In this document: piece by piece, positions 1 through 9,073 of the stretch
Layout of the letters: the number at the start of each line of letters is the position of its first letter
How positions within the stretch are numbered: position 1 is the first letter of the stretch
From: Candidatus Cloacimonadota bacterium
Lineage (GTDB): Bacteria > Cloacimonadota > Cloacimonadia > Cloacimonadales > GCA-2742885
Length of the DNA: 64,000 bases
Direction: 5' to 3'
NCBI GenBank assembly: GCA_002742885.1
Contig: PDOO01000027.1
Coordinates: 35,711 to 99,710, forward strand
The notes under the pieces: generated by a model
Told to the model about the DNA's origin: nothing
The model's input: only the letters and a program-made list of their open reading frames with translations
Database searches by the model: none
Made by a program: the position numbers and the translations under genes

Positions 1-41
1 AGCTTGGAACCACGTTTTAAAAATTAAATGCAAAAAAAGGC

Positions 42-70
42 TTGACTCAAAATCAGCTGTTTCATTTCTT
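42..70 (+). promoter_or_regulatory. possible promoter of the tRNA-Val/Pro cluster
   Basis: A TTGACT hexamer at 42-47 matches a sigma70-type -35 box, and 17 bases later lies the poor -10 candidate TTTCTT (65-70). It sits about 65 bases upstream of the first tRNA. Only the -35 is convincing, so the exact start is a guess. Confidence 0.3.
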
Positions 71-135
71 TGTATCGTTCATTCGGAGGCGATGATTAAA
101 AATCGCTTTCAGCCGACAAATATATCAAAGTTAAC

Positions 136-211
136 GGGCGTTTAGCTCAGTTGGGAGAGCGCCTGCCTTACAAGCAGGTGGTCAGGGGTTCAAGTCCCTT
201 AGCGCCCACCA
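136..211 (+). tRNA. tRNA-Val (UAC), copy 1
   Basis: A 76-base cloverleaf with acceptor strands GGGCGTT/AGCGCCC, a 5-bp anticodon stem CCTGC/GCAGG around loop CTTACAA (anticodon UAC, valine), a standard TTCAAGT T-loop, and an encoded CCA. It is identical in sequence to the copies at 238 and 431. Confidence 0.97.
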
Positions 212-237
212 TTTTCTTTGATACATTTTATTTTATC

Positions 238-313
238 GGGCGTTTAGCTCAGTTGGGAGAGCGCCTGCCTTACAAGCAGGTGGTCAGGGGTTCAAGTCCC
301 TTAGCGCCCACCA
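238..313 (+). tRNA. tRNA-Val (UAC), copy 2
   Basis: Exact duplicate of the tRNA-Val at 136-211, again with anticodon UAC and encoded CCA. It is separated from the first copy by a 26-base AT-rich spacer, so the pair is probably transcribed and processed together. Confidence 0.97.
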
Positions 314-341
314 TTTTAACTGATAAAATAAAACATATTTG

Positions 342-420
<79 letters not shown>

Positions 421-430
421 AGATAAAAAA

Positions 431-506
431 GGGCGTTTAGCTCAGTTGGGAGAGCGCCTGCCTTACAAGCAGGTGGTCAGGGGTTCAAGTCCCTTAGCGC
501 CCACCA
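431..506 (+). tRNA. tRNA-Val (UAC), copy 3
   Basis: Third identical copy of the tRNA-Val(UAC), 76 bases with CCA. It is the last gene of the cluster and is followed within ten bases by an intrinsic terminator. Confidence 0.97.
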
Positions 507-514
507 TTTTTTTA

Positions 515-541
515 AACCGAGGGTTTCCTCGGTTTTTTTTA
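515..541 (+). terminator. intrinsic terminator of the tRNA cluster
   Basis: An 8-bp perfect stem AACCGAGG/CCTCGGTT with a GTTT loop runs directly into a tract of Ts on the plus strand. It starts nine bases after the last tRNA. Confidence 0.92.
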
Positions 542-882
542 TTTATTCGCATATTTTACAGTCTAAACCGTTTATTATATTATTCATTATCTGACGAAAA
601 ATAAAAAAGCTCCTGATTTATAGAAAAATCCGATTATTTTACCCGGATTGACCGCAATTCCAAATATTATTTATGCCGTAAATTCTTCTTGAAGAATTAA
701 AATTCACAATGTTTATCTGCCTGTTTTTTTCAGGCATGTTGCTTACTCTAACCGGCTCTTAAAGGAATTGAATTGTAAACTTTCATAAAAACTAACCAAT
801 ATTTAAGAAATGATGAAAAAGTTTAAATTCCCGTTCCGAAACGAGAGAATATATCTTCCTTTTTGTTGCTTATCCCGTAAAA
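542..882. other. intergenic, no gene seen
   Basis: No credible reading frame. Two small symmetric elements are visible: a near-perfect palindrome AATTCTTC-TT-GAAGAATT at 681-698, and a hairpin TGCCTG/CAGGCA with a seven-T loop at 718-736. Their function is unknown; they lie downstream of both flanking transcription units. Confidence 0.6.
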
Positions 883-921
883 ATAAAAAAATCCCCGCCC
901 TGAAACAGGAAACGGGGATTT
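883..921 (-). terminator. intrinsic terminator of the giant secreted protein gene
   Basis: A 9-bp outer stem AAATCCCCG/CGGGGATTT (889-897 with 913-921) encloses an inner CCTG/CAGG helix. Read on the minus strand, the structure follows the stop codon of the gene at 942 and ends in a run of Ts. Confidence 0.88.
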
Positions 922-941
922 GAGAATACTCTATCCGTTTT

Positions 942-3900
942 TTATTTCATAAGCATCATTTTTTTGATACTTTTGTAATTTGAAGTTTTCATGGAACAGA
1001 AATAAATTCCGCTGGCGACTTCTCTGTTTTTGGAATCTCTTCCTTGCCAAGAAACATAATGATTTCCTGCCTTCATAAACTCGTCAACAAGTACCTTAAC
1101 AAGCTGACCTTTAGCATTATAAATCATTAATTTGACATTATCGTTTCTGCTCAAAGAAAATTCTATTTGAGTTTCCGGGTTAAACGGATTGGGGTTATTT
1201 CCTTTTATCTCCGTAACTGACGGAATAATGTCATTTTCTTTTCCGTCCGCTCCCTCAACGTCAATATCTTCAATATTTGACGGAGATGATTCGTACTGAT
1301 CATAATAAACGGCAGTTAAGTAATATTCGTAATTTCCGGCTTCCAATCCCGTATCGGTGTAAGTTCTTGCATCCGGCTCTTCCAAATAATCCAAGAAAGT
1401 ATCGTTACGGTATATTTTGAATCCGCTGATTTCTCGGGTCGCCATAACTGCATTGCGAGAAGTATGTTGTACGGAATTCGCTTCGACAAAATTCCATTCA
1501 AGGAATACGGAATCAAGATTTGTCGATAACTCAAGTCCGTAAGGAGCCGTCATTTCTTCAATTGTAACCTCTTGCTCATTTGAAGGTTCTGACTCGGCTG
1601 AACCGTTATGAACAGCTGTTACCCAATAAACATGAGTTCCAGACGGAACTTCTTGATCAGAGTAAGTTGTTTCATTGCCTGAAATTGTTGCCAAAGGAGC
1701 AGCAGCATTGTCCCGGAATATTTTATAAGCCGTAACGTCTCTTTGAGTAACTCTGGAATTTCTTGTTCTTACAGAAGAATTTCTCATCTCCGGAGAATCC
1801 CAACTCAGATTTACGTCAAATCCGACAACTTCAGCCGTTAAGTTTTGAGGAGAATTGGCAAAATAGACATCGCCTTCTATAAATAATTTATAATCTCCGT
1901 AAGAAGCTAAACGATTCGAAGGACTGTTATTATAACTTGCCACTCTAAGGAAATAGCATCCGGCATCCGTTACAGGATAGTCTATATGAGGCTGGAAATC
2001 ACTGTTTGAATCATCATCAACGGCAATCGGACTATCAAGATCAATATCCGAACCGTCTGCAGAATGAGGTCCGTAAAAATAGAACTTTGTATCTACATCA
2101 GAAATTTCATGACGTTCCGTGTACATTGATAATTCTGTTCCAGCATCTGCATAAAAAACAAACCAGTCAACATCATCTTGATCAAAAACGGAATAAACCG
2201 TTCCGTTAACTTCGCCGTAAACCGGAGTAGCCGTTCCGGGTGTATCGCCGTTATCCGGATGAGGCTGCAATGAGAAATTAACAATTATATTTTCCGCATT
2301 AACGTTAATTGAATCAACCGAATAATCAGTATAAAAATTCAATCCCATGCAATATGCCTGATAATTTCCGTAAATCATTTCTCCGACGGTATAATTACCG
2401 TTTTCATCGGTTGTGTATTTAACTCCGTTTATAAATACGTTGGCTCCTTCGACAGTTTCTCCGTTATCTTGATCCGTAACTGTTCCGCTGACGATTCCGT
2501 ATTGATGAGGAATCATCTGGAAATCGTAATTTACGGAATCCTGATCAACAACGATCTGTTCCGGAGAAGCGTATTCGAAATAACCGGTTCCGTAAGCAGT
2601 AACCGTATAGGAATCTTGTAAAAGAGCATCATAACGGTATTCGCCGTTTTCATCAGTAACAGTAACATTATTTCCGCCGTAATTTACCGTAATTCCCGGA
2701 ATAACTTCGTTTGTCTCAGCATCAGTAACGGTTCCCGTAACAACAGATAAAAGAAGCGGTTCCAGGGCAACATCGTGAACGACGTCTCCCTCAATTGCCA
2801 ATGAATCTTCAGACTGATAATCATAATAACCGCCGCAAGTTATCGTTACGGAATAATTTCCCGGCACGATTGAGTTTATTTGGTAATAACCGTTCATATC
2901 AGTCAATGCATTTGAGAAACCGACAACCGAGACATTGGCTCCCTCTACAGGATTACCGGTATTCACATCGGTAACCGTTCCGGAAAGAGATGCAAGAGAA
3001 CTTGTTGTTCCGGTAACTTCAAGAGTATAGTTACCGTGTCCGTTATCGTTGTTTCCGTATCCGTCAACAATAATAAAATATGAACCCTGCTGAAGAGGCA
3101 GATCAAGAATTTTTGATTGCAGAACTCTGTTTTTATTTTTTTCTTCTTTAGGAATTATTCTGTTTCCGGAAATATTTCTGCCGTAATAGTCATCATTATA
3201 AGCGATATAATTATTCGATCCCGGCACCCATCCCTGTTCATCAGAATTATCTTCGTAAATTGCAATCTTAGTATCAAATTCAGATTCAAGCAAAGAAATC
3301 GTCATAACATAATCGCTTTCCAAATTAAGTTTATAAACAACATCCTGACAATCTGCATAAGGCAAATCATAATCGTCGTTATATTCATCGGTATTTCCGG
3401 AAGCTGTATATTCCGTTCCGTCAAAATTAATCTCAAAAGCATTTGTAATAATATCGCCTTCCAAAGGATTATAACCCGTTCCGCTTACCGGTATTAAAAC
3501 ATCACCGCCTAAATTATTGCTTACGATTCTTAAAGTATCCGTAAAATCTCCGGCTGTTTCGGGAGAAAAAGAAATGAGCACATCTTCGGATTCCGACGGG
3601 CTGATGACTTCCGTAAAGTCAACACTGAAAGGATTATCAACGATTATGTCGGAAATTACTAAGTCGGAACCGCCGCTGTTGGTTATTTCAAGGTTAAAAT
3701 AACTTGTTCCGCCTACTCCCGTCGCAGGGAATTCCACACTGCTTTCATTAATTACCAATTGCGCTTCATCCGTCTGCTCCGTTACGGAAACATTATCGAC
3801 ATAAACGTTTATATCGCCTCCGGAAACTGTTGATTCTCCGTAAAAAGCAAATTTAACAATTCCGGTATAATCGGATAAATCTACCGTTTGATGATTTCCG

Positions 3901-5210
3901 GTCGGAGAAATATATGATGATTCGTCCCATTCCAAAACAATGTTTTCTTCCGACCAAGTTGTCTGGTCTTCGGTTTTAATCAATAAAACAAATCTGTCAT
4001 CTTCACCCAAAACGGTTTGATCGGTTCCGGAATAAGGAGTAAGCGCAATATCAAATTCTAATTTGTATTGCTGTTCTCCGGAGCCTAAATCAAAATAAGG
4101 AGAAAACAGCCATTCTTTTATAAAAGTGGAATAAATATTTACTCTTGCCGAACCGGAAGTTCCGACATTTCCGAATCCGTCTGCCGCCCAAGAAGAAGTT
4201 TCTTGAGTAAACTCGGTCGGATTTGCCAATAAACCTTTGGCTTCACTCCAGTTAACGGGAAGATAGGTATCAAATGTTTCAAGTGCGGGCGGAACAATAA
4301 CAGGATTCTCAATAACCGTAAATGACCAAATCGGGCAATCAACCGCATCTCCGTATTCGTTTGTCGGCACAATCTGCCAATAATATGTTTCTTCCCATTC
4401 CAAGTCATTGAAGAGATAAGTAGTTACATCTCCTAAATTTGTACCGTCAACTAAAGAAGAAGGAGAAGTTACGCCTTCTCCGTCAGTTCCGAAATAAAGT
4501 TTATAACCCGTTGCTCCGGATGCTTCTTCCCATTCCAAAGTACCGTATTTAAAAACATCTTCGGCTCCGTCTTCCGGCATAACAAGATTAGTTGCAACAG
4601 GAGGATCGCTTTCGCTTTGATAATCTATGCTAATATCATCAATGCAAAACGGATCTCCCGTTCCCATGCTTCCGTCATTTTTCCAGCCGAATATCAAACG
4701 CATTGCGGTTTGACCTTCCTCTAAATCCAAAGGAATGTTCATTGAAGTAAAAGTTTCCTGATCATTTAAAAATCCTGTAACTGCATAATCAGGAGAAAAC
4801 GCTGTTCCGGCTTCCGGAGTAATATCGGATGTTGCCCAATAAACTCGTCCCCAGTCATAGACAGTAGCTTCTCCTCCGCCTTTCCAATTAAATGAAAGGT
4901 TAAGTAAAACGGCATCATCAGGGATCATTATATCTCGGTAAATAAATACAATTGAAGATTCTGTAATGTCATAAGAAGCATTTGTCCCGTCTTCCGAAAT
5001 AAAAGCGCCGTTGCTTCCGTTTGCCGCTCCGGCTTGTCCGACATACCATTGATTTGTTTCTTCCCCGTTTACAACATGCCAGTTATCCAAGTTTCCGGAT
5101 TCAAAGTCTTCCGTATAAATCGGATCGGCATTCAAATTGAAAATTGCCGTTAAAACCAATAAAAAAAGTAACATGTAATTTACTTTTTTGCCGTAATATG
5201 AACAATTCAT
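942..5210 (-). CDS. giant secreted multidomain protein with T9SS-type sorting tail
   Basis: A 1422-residue protein predicted to be exported and probably surface-attached or released; its binding target is unknown. The start ATG has GGAGG five bases upstream and a hydrophobic signal segment (residues about 12-28). In rough order it has: a jelly-roll (choice-of-anchor J/MAM-like) domain (30-205), an Ig/FnIII-like stretch, a second jelly-roll domain (305-480), an ASH-like choice-of-anchor D domain (485-590), a PPC-like beta domain (to about 745), three carboxypeptidase-regulatory-like repeats (750-1010), a second PPC-like domain, two FnIII domains, and a C-terminal NPFNPETQIEF tail domain ending in MLMK. 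No catalytic domain was recognised. These domains are typical of adhesins and of accessory parts of secreted peptidases, so the role is inferred as adhesion or substrate binding. The gene is monocistronic with its own terminator. Confidence 0.85.
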   Translation of the reverse strand: MNCSYYGKKVNYMLLFLLVLTAIFNLNADPIYTEDFESGNLDNWHVVNGEETNQWYVGQAGAANGSNGAFISEDGTNASYDITESSIVFIYRDIMIPDDAVLLNLSFNWKGGGEATVYDWGRVYWATSDITPEAGTAFSPDYAVTGFLNDQETFTSMNIPLDLEEGQTAMRLIFGWKNDGSMGTGDPFCIDDISIDYQSESDPPVATNLVMPEDGAEDVFKYGTLEWEEASGATGYKLYFGTDGEGVTSPSSLVDGTNLGDVTTYLFNDLEWEETYYWQIVPTNEYGDAVDCPIWSFTVIENPVIVPPALETFDTYLPVNWSEAKGLLANPTEFTQETSSWAADGFGNVGTSGSARVNIYSTFIKEWLFSPYFDLGSGEQQYKLEFDIALTPYSGTDQTVLGEDDRFVLLIKTEDQTTWSEENIVLEWDESSYISPTGNHQTVDLSDYTGIVKFAFYGESTVSGGDINVYVDNVSVTEQTDEAQLVINESSVEFPATGVGGTSYFNLEITNSGGSDLVISDIIVDNPFSVDFTEVISPSESEDVLISFSPETAGDFTDTLRIVSNNLGGDVLIPVSGTGYNPLEGDIITNAFEINFDGTEYTASGNTDEYNDDYDLPYADCQDVVYKLNLESDYVMTISLLESEFDTKIAIYEDNSDEQGWVPGSNNYIAYNDDYYGRNISGNRIIPKEEKNKNRVLQSKILDLPLQQGSYFIIVDGYGNNDNGHGNYTLEVTGTTSSLASLSGTVTDVNTGNPVEGANVSVVGFSNALTDMNGYYQINSIVPGNYSVTITCGGYYDYQSEDSLAIEGDVVHDVALEPLLLSVVTGTVTDAETNEVIPGITVNYGGNNVTVTDENGEYRYDALLQDSYTVTAYGTGYFEYASPEQIVVDQDSVNYDFQMIPHQYGIVSGTVTDQDNGETVEGANVFINGVKYTTDENGNYTVGEMIYGNYQAYCMGLNFYTDYSVDSINVNAENIIVNFSLQPHPDNGDTPGTATPVYGEVNGTVYSVFDQDDVDWFVFYADAGTELSMYTERHEISDVDTKFYFYGPHSADGSDIDLDSPIAVDDDSNSDFQPHIDYPVTDAGCYFLRVASYNNSPSNRLASYGDYKLFIEGDVYFANSPQNLTAEVVGFDVNLSWDSPEMRNSSVRTRNSRVTQRDVTAYKIFRDNAAAPLATISGNETTYSDQEVPSGTHVYWVTAVHNGSAESEPSNEQEVTIEEMTAPYGLELSTNLDSVFLEWNFVEANSVQHTSRNAVMATREISGFKIYRNDTFLDYLEEPDARTYTDTGLEAGNYEYYLTAVYYDQYESSPSNIEDIDVEGADGKENDIIPSVTEIKGNNPNPFNPETQIEFSLSRNDNVKLMIYNAKGQLVKVLVDEFMKAGNHYVSWQGRDSKNREVASGIYFCSMKTSNYKSIKKMMLMK

Positions 5211-6319
5211 TTTTCCTCCGTTTTTTTGAGTTTATTTTTATTATTAAGACGACGGATGCATATTGAGATTTCAATTTTGCTTATCTTGTTATTATAATAT
5301 TTTGTTACAAAAACAAGCCCGTCGGGTTAATAATTTTGGAAATCAGAGTTACTTCTTTCATAATACAGACATCAGAAAGAATATTTATTCTCAAGGAATA
5401 TTGAATTAATCTGAAATCTTTTTTTTCTTAGAAAAGTCAACTTAAAAATATTAAAAATTCGGATTAATTCTGATTGTAAACTTTTTTCATACAGTAACTT
5501 TTAATGACATAGCCCAATTTATTTTATACGTAAAAAAATCACCTTTAAACCGGTTAACAAAGATAATAATACTTTCTGACCGTTATCTTTACTTAAATAT
5601 TTTGTATAAATTTCTCCTAATCAAAATTTCAACAATTGCATAAGATAAGATTATTGCCTTTAATGCCTATTGGAACAACAAATTAAAAATAAAAAAAAGA
5701 TGATTTTATCTATACCGAACTGCAATAAAAATCGTTAACTCAGAATATTAAAGTCAGCTTGACAAACATATTATGTTTAAAAGATTGTTCTTTCTGTATC
5801 ACAGATGACAGCATAAATATAAATCAAAAAAAGTGATTACAGCGTAATTATTTATGCGGTCAAGAAATTGTATTTCAGGTAAAAGGTAAAAAGATGCTCG
5901 CCAAAAGAAAAGATTAAGGCATAAAAACTTAAAAACAATGTAAATTTATATACATATTTCTAAAAATTACCTTTATGAGATTAAAATCCTATTAATTATT
6001 TTTAATAATGTGTAAAGCAAGAAATAAACGCAATTGTGTTTGTAAAATGTTATCAGTAATTTAGGGAAAATTATGAATGAAATTAAAAAAATTCACATAA
6101 ATAAAAGAAAAGATTAAATATTATATAATTGAAGGAAATAAATATTAACACAACGGTGATCGGCACGGCAAACCCGATACTTACCGATTTTCCCCGACAT
6201 GAAAATTTCACCCTTCGTTTATCGGCAAAGAAAGCACGGATTTTACACTCGTTTTGTCGGTTAGAGGCAATATCGGCAGAAAAAATGATGGAATTACAAA
6301 ATTAGGAAGGATAACAAAA
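5211..6319. other. 1.1-kb AT-rich intergenic region
   Basis: No credible gene in either strand; very AT-rich. Its right end (about 6150-6280) changes character and carries the heptamer ATCGGCA three times (6159-6165, 6221-6227, 6271-6277) just before the restriction-modification cassette. A TATAAT on the minus strand (5291-5296) could belong to the promoter of the giant secreted protein gene, but no matching -35 box was found. No pseudogene could be reconstructed by eye. Confidence 0.6.
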
Positions 6320-7288
6320 ATGAAGCATTATAAAGTTTTATCTTTATTCACAGGATGTGGCGGGCTTGATTTAGGGTTCAAAGGCAATTTTAAGTTTCTT
6401 CATAAAGAATATTCTAAAACCAAATTTGAAATTATTTGGGCGAATGATATTGATCCTAATGCTTGCTTGACATATAGAAATAATTTTGGACATAATATAG
6501 TTTGTGCTGATATTAGAGATTTGCTTGAAAATAAATATATAAATTTATTTGATGAGCCTATGCCTTTAGATACAGATATTGTTTTAGGCGGTTTTCCGTG
6601 TCAGGATTTCAGTCATGCCGGCAAAAGAAAAGGGTTTGATAGTAAACGAGGTACATTATATCAAGCAATGTCAAAAGTAATTAAAGAAACAAAGCCGAAA
6701 TTATTCTTGGCTGAAAATGTAAAAGGATTATTAACGATTAATAATGGAGATGCAATAAAACAAATTATTAATGATTTTGAAAATCTTGGATACAATGTAA
6801 CATACAAACTTCTGTTAACTGCAAATTTTGAAGTACCGCAAAAAAGGGAACGAGTTTTAATTGTTGGCACCGAAAAAGATATTTTACCGCCATTTGAATT
6901 GCCAGATGGTTTTTTGCAAGAAGATAAATGGCTTACATTAAATGATGCTATATGTGATTTAGAAAACAAAGAAGAAGGAAGTGTTGATAATCACTTTTGG
7001 TCAAAAGCAAAAAAAAATAAAGGTCAAGGTAATAATGTTGTTTTAAAAAACAAGCCCGGACCGACCATGAGAGCTGAACATCATGGCAATATAGAATTTC
7101 ACTGGAACGGAAAAAGAAGGTTATCCGCAAGAGAAGCTGCAAGAATTCAATCATTCCCTGATGAGTTTATTTTTTTCCCTTCTACATCAAGCGCATATAA
7201 ACAAATCGGTAATGCTGTACCCCCTGTATTTGCTTGGCATATTGCCAAAAGCATTGAGAAGTTTTTAATCAGAAATATGGAGAGATAA
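6320..7288 (+). CDS. DNA (cytosine-5)-methyltransferase of a type II R-M system
   Basis: A 322-residue m5C methyltransferase that transfers a methyl group from S-adenosylmethionine to C5 of cytosine in its recognition site, protecting host DNA from the nuclease encoded next door. Motif I is LFTGCGGLDLGF (residues 9-20), motif IV is GGFPCQDFSHAG with catalytic Cys94, motif VI is AENV (131-134), motif VIII is the QKRERV segment, and motif X is QIGNAVPP near the C-terminus. The frame is open from 6254, but ATG 6320 has AGGAAGG nine bases upstream and begins exactly where the family begins. The stop overlaps the nuclease start as TAATG, implying coupled translation. The target-recognition region is short. 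The gene is more AT-rich than flanking housekeeping genes, suggesting horizontal transfer. Confidence 0.93.
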   Translation: MKHYKVLSLFTGCGGLDLGFKGNFKFLHKEYSKTKFEIIWANDIDPNACLTYRNNFGHNIVCADIRDLLENKYINLFDEPMPLDTDIVLGGFPCQDFSHAGKRKGFDSKRGTLYQAMSKVIKETKPKLFLAENVKGLLTINNGDAIKQIINDFENLGYNVTYKLLLTANFEVPQKRERVLIVGTEKDILPPFELPDGFLQEDKWLTLNDAICDLENKEEGSVDNHFWSKAKKNKGQGNNVVLKNKPGPTMRAEHHGNIEFHWNGKRRLSAREAARIQSFPDEFIFFPSTSSAYKQIGNAVPPVFAWHIAKSIEKFLIRNMER

Positions 7289-7932
7289 TGACTAAAAAAA
7301 TATATGAACTTTTTAGAAATGAAGAAATTATTAAAAAAATAAAAGATAAACTTCCATATTTATTTCAATTAGCTGAAATTGACAATTCCAGAGACAGTAA
7401 ATTAGGAATGGAAATAGGATCTGCAAGAGAGAGAATAATTATAGCTCTTTTAATTTATAAGTTTAGTGATAAACATGTTAAAACAGATATTCCTATTACT
7501 CAAAAAGAAACAGATGTCATGGTGTTTGATGAGCCTATATCAATTAAAACTGTAACAAATAAGAAAATTGTCGGAGTTAAACTTATTTGGACTGTAGATG
7601 CTCAAAAATCAATGGCGTTCATTAACCAATATACTCCCGGGTGTGATATTTTATTAGTTCATATAAATTGGAATAAGAAAGGCGGTATTTATCTTATAAA
7701 TAAAGAAATACAACAGGAATTATTTAAAAAAGAAGGAAAAGATTTTTATTTTAAATTGCCTAAAAAAGGTACAAATCCAAGAGGTGTTGAAATTACTAAT
7801 CAGGCTATTAATAAATTAGTTGAACATCCGTCTACAAAAAAAATTGAAATTGAATGGAATAGAAATGACTCTATAAAATATAATCCTTATGACAGATGGG
7901 TTGAGTATTGGGAAAAAGATGAAAATAAATAA
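7288..7932 (+). CDS. type II restriction endonuclease, possibly ThaI-like
   Basis: A 214-residue protein starting within the TAATG overlap with the methyltransferase. Position alone makes it the cognate nuclease. A PD-(D/E)XK-type core is plausible: an N-terminal helix with conserved-looking GMEIGSARERI (residues 40-50), then ETDVMV...EPISIKT, giving an acidic residue at 76 and Lys87 spaced as in this fold. The overall pattern (ELF start, LPYLFQLAEI, GVKLIWTVDAQ) resembles what I recall of the ThaI family, which cuts CGCG, but I could not align it, so specificity is a guess. No controller protein gene is visible. Codon use is AT-rich like its partner. Confidence 0.72.
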   Translation: MTKKIYELFRNEEIIKKIKDKLPYLFQLAEIDNSRDSKLGMEIGSARERIIIALLIYKFSDKHVKTDIPITQKETDVMVFDEPISIKTVTNKKIVGVKLIWTVDAQKSMAFINQYTPGCDILLVHINWNKKGGIYLINKEIQQELFKKEGKDFYFKLPKKGTNPRGVEITNQAINKLVEHPSTKKIEIEWNRNDSIKYNPYDRWVEYWEKDENK

Positions 7933-8066
7933 ATGTAATCTGCGATACTGCCGATAAAAGCTGTAAAACGCACATAACCAAAATCATTATGTATCATGGC
8001 TTAAAAAAAATCTACAAGAGACAAATCTATTTTACAAAACAATATTAGAATTAAAATAATTCAAAA

Positions 8067-8597
8067 TCAACTCTCTTTTTCCGGATGATTTTCTTCAAAA
8101 TGTATTGGGGAGATTAAAGAAGTAATTAAAGAAGATGTCATTATGATAAGAGGCAGAGAAACCGCTAAACGAATCAGGCTGAATTTAATTCCCAGAAAAG
8201 ATATTTCAAAAATGGTCATGGGAATCCGACATGAAGCCGATGCTCCCAAATAAGTAAGAATTGTTTTCATGCCCGCGCCTTTCTTGTATAAAACCGTTGC
8301 TGCGGGGAAAGCGACCAAAATTCCTCCTACGGTTGAGGCTGCCAATAATATTGCCCAGAAGTATCCTTTAAACCCGGCATTTTTTCCCAAATGTTTGGTA
8401 ATGGTTTCTCGGGGAACCCAAACTTGAAATAATCCGATGAGGATAAAAGCAGGCGGCAAAACTTTAAGCAGGTTTATTCCGAAAGTTACAAATTGATTTC
8501 CGATTGCTTTTCCGTAATCAGAGCCGTATGATAAAGCAAATATCATAAATACCGCATAAAGAGTGAATACCGTAATTTGAAATTTGGTTAATTTCAT
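8067..8597 (-). CDS. half-size permease of the ArsP/DUF318 type, second half
   Basis: A 176-residue polytopic membrane protein with about four or five hydrophobic helices. The segments LKVLPPAFILIGLFQVW, the GG(I/F)LVAFPAATVLYKKG turn and the following helix pair resemble one repeat of the predicted permease family PF03773 (ArsP-like). It overlaps the 3' end of the neighbouring half permease by four bases (ATGA), so the two are probably co-translated and may form a heteromeric carrier. The substrate cannot be told from sequence: ArsP members export organoarsenicals, but many relatives have unknown substrates. The C-terminus is short and charged (HFEENHPEKES). Confidence 0.7.
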   Translation of the reverse strand: MKLTKFQITVFTLYAVFMIFALSYGSDYGKAIGNQFVTFGINLLKVLPPAFILIGLFQVWVPRETITKHLGKNAGFKGYFWAILLAASTVGGILVAFPAATVLYKKGAGMKTILTYLGASASCRIPMTIFEISFLGIKFSLIRLAVSLPLIIMTSSLITSLISPIHFEENHPEKES

Positions 8598-9073
8598 AAA
8601 AATTCTCCGTAAAAAAATCCCGTAATCAGAGCAATTATAATTGCAACAAAAACATTTATCAGATTGCGAACAAAAGCAACTTTAAAGCCCAAATATTTTT
8701 TTTCGACGGGAAAAGTCAATACTCCGACCATCATCAAACTGCTTGTGAAAACCGATAAAGTTGTATATGAGACTCCTTTTGAAAGCAGAATTCCGCTTAA
8801 AGGGAAAGCTATAAATCCCGGCATCATTGTAATGCTTCCGAGTCCGAGACCGCTTAAAAACGATGTCCAACCGTTTTCTTTGCTTAAATATTTTGAGTAA
8901 ACTTCTTCGGGAAGCAATCCGATTGCCAAAGAGACAAAAATAAGCATCAACAAAAAAGCAGGCAAAACTTTAAGAAATTTATTCCGGGCAATTTTAAGAG
9001 CTTTAACGGATTTTTCTTTACTGAAATAAAAAGACAAAGCCAAACAGACAAATGCAACAATATATGAAATCAT
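8594..9073 (-). CDS. half-size permease of the ArsP/DUF318 type, first half
   Basis: A 159-residue membrane protein with an N-terminal helix, a KSVKALKIARNKFLKVLPAFLLML segment, and the characteristic LGLGSITMMPGFIAFPLSGILLSKG region. The latter mirrors the GG-LVAFPAATVLYKKG region of the next gene, so the two look like the paired halves of one ArsP-type permease split into two polypeptides. It overlaps rfbC upstream and its partner downstream by four bases each, placing all three in one translationally coupled unit. Substrate unknown. Confidence 0.7.
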   Translation of the reverse strand: MISYIVAFVCLALSFYFSKEKSVKALKIARNKFLKVLPAFLLMLIFVSLAIGLLPEEVYSKYLSKENGWTSFLSGLGLGSITMMPGFIAFPLSGILLSKGVSYTTLSVFTSSLMMVGVLTFPVEKKYLGFKVAFVRNLINVFVAIIIALITGFFYGEFL

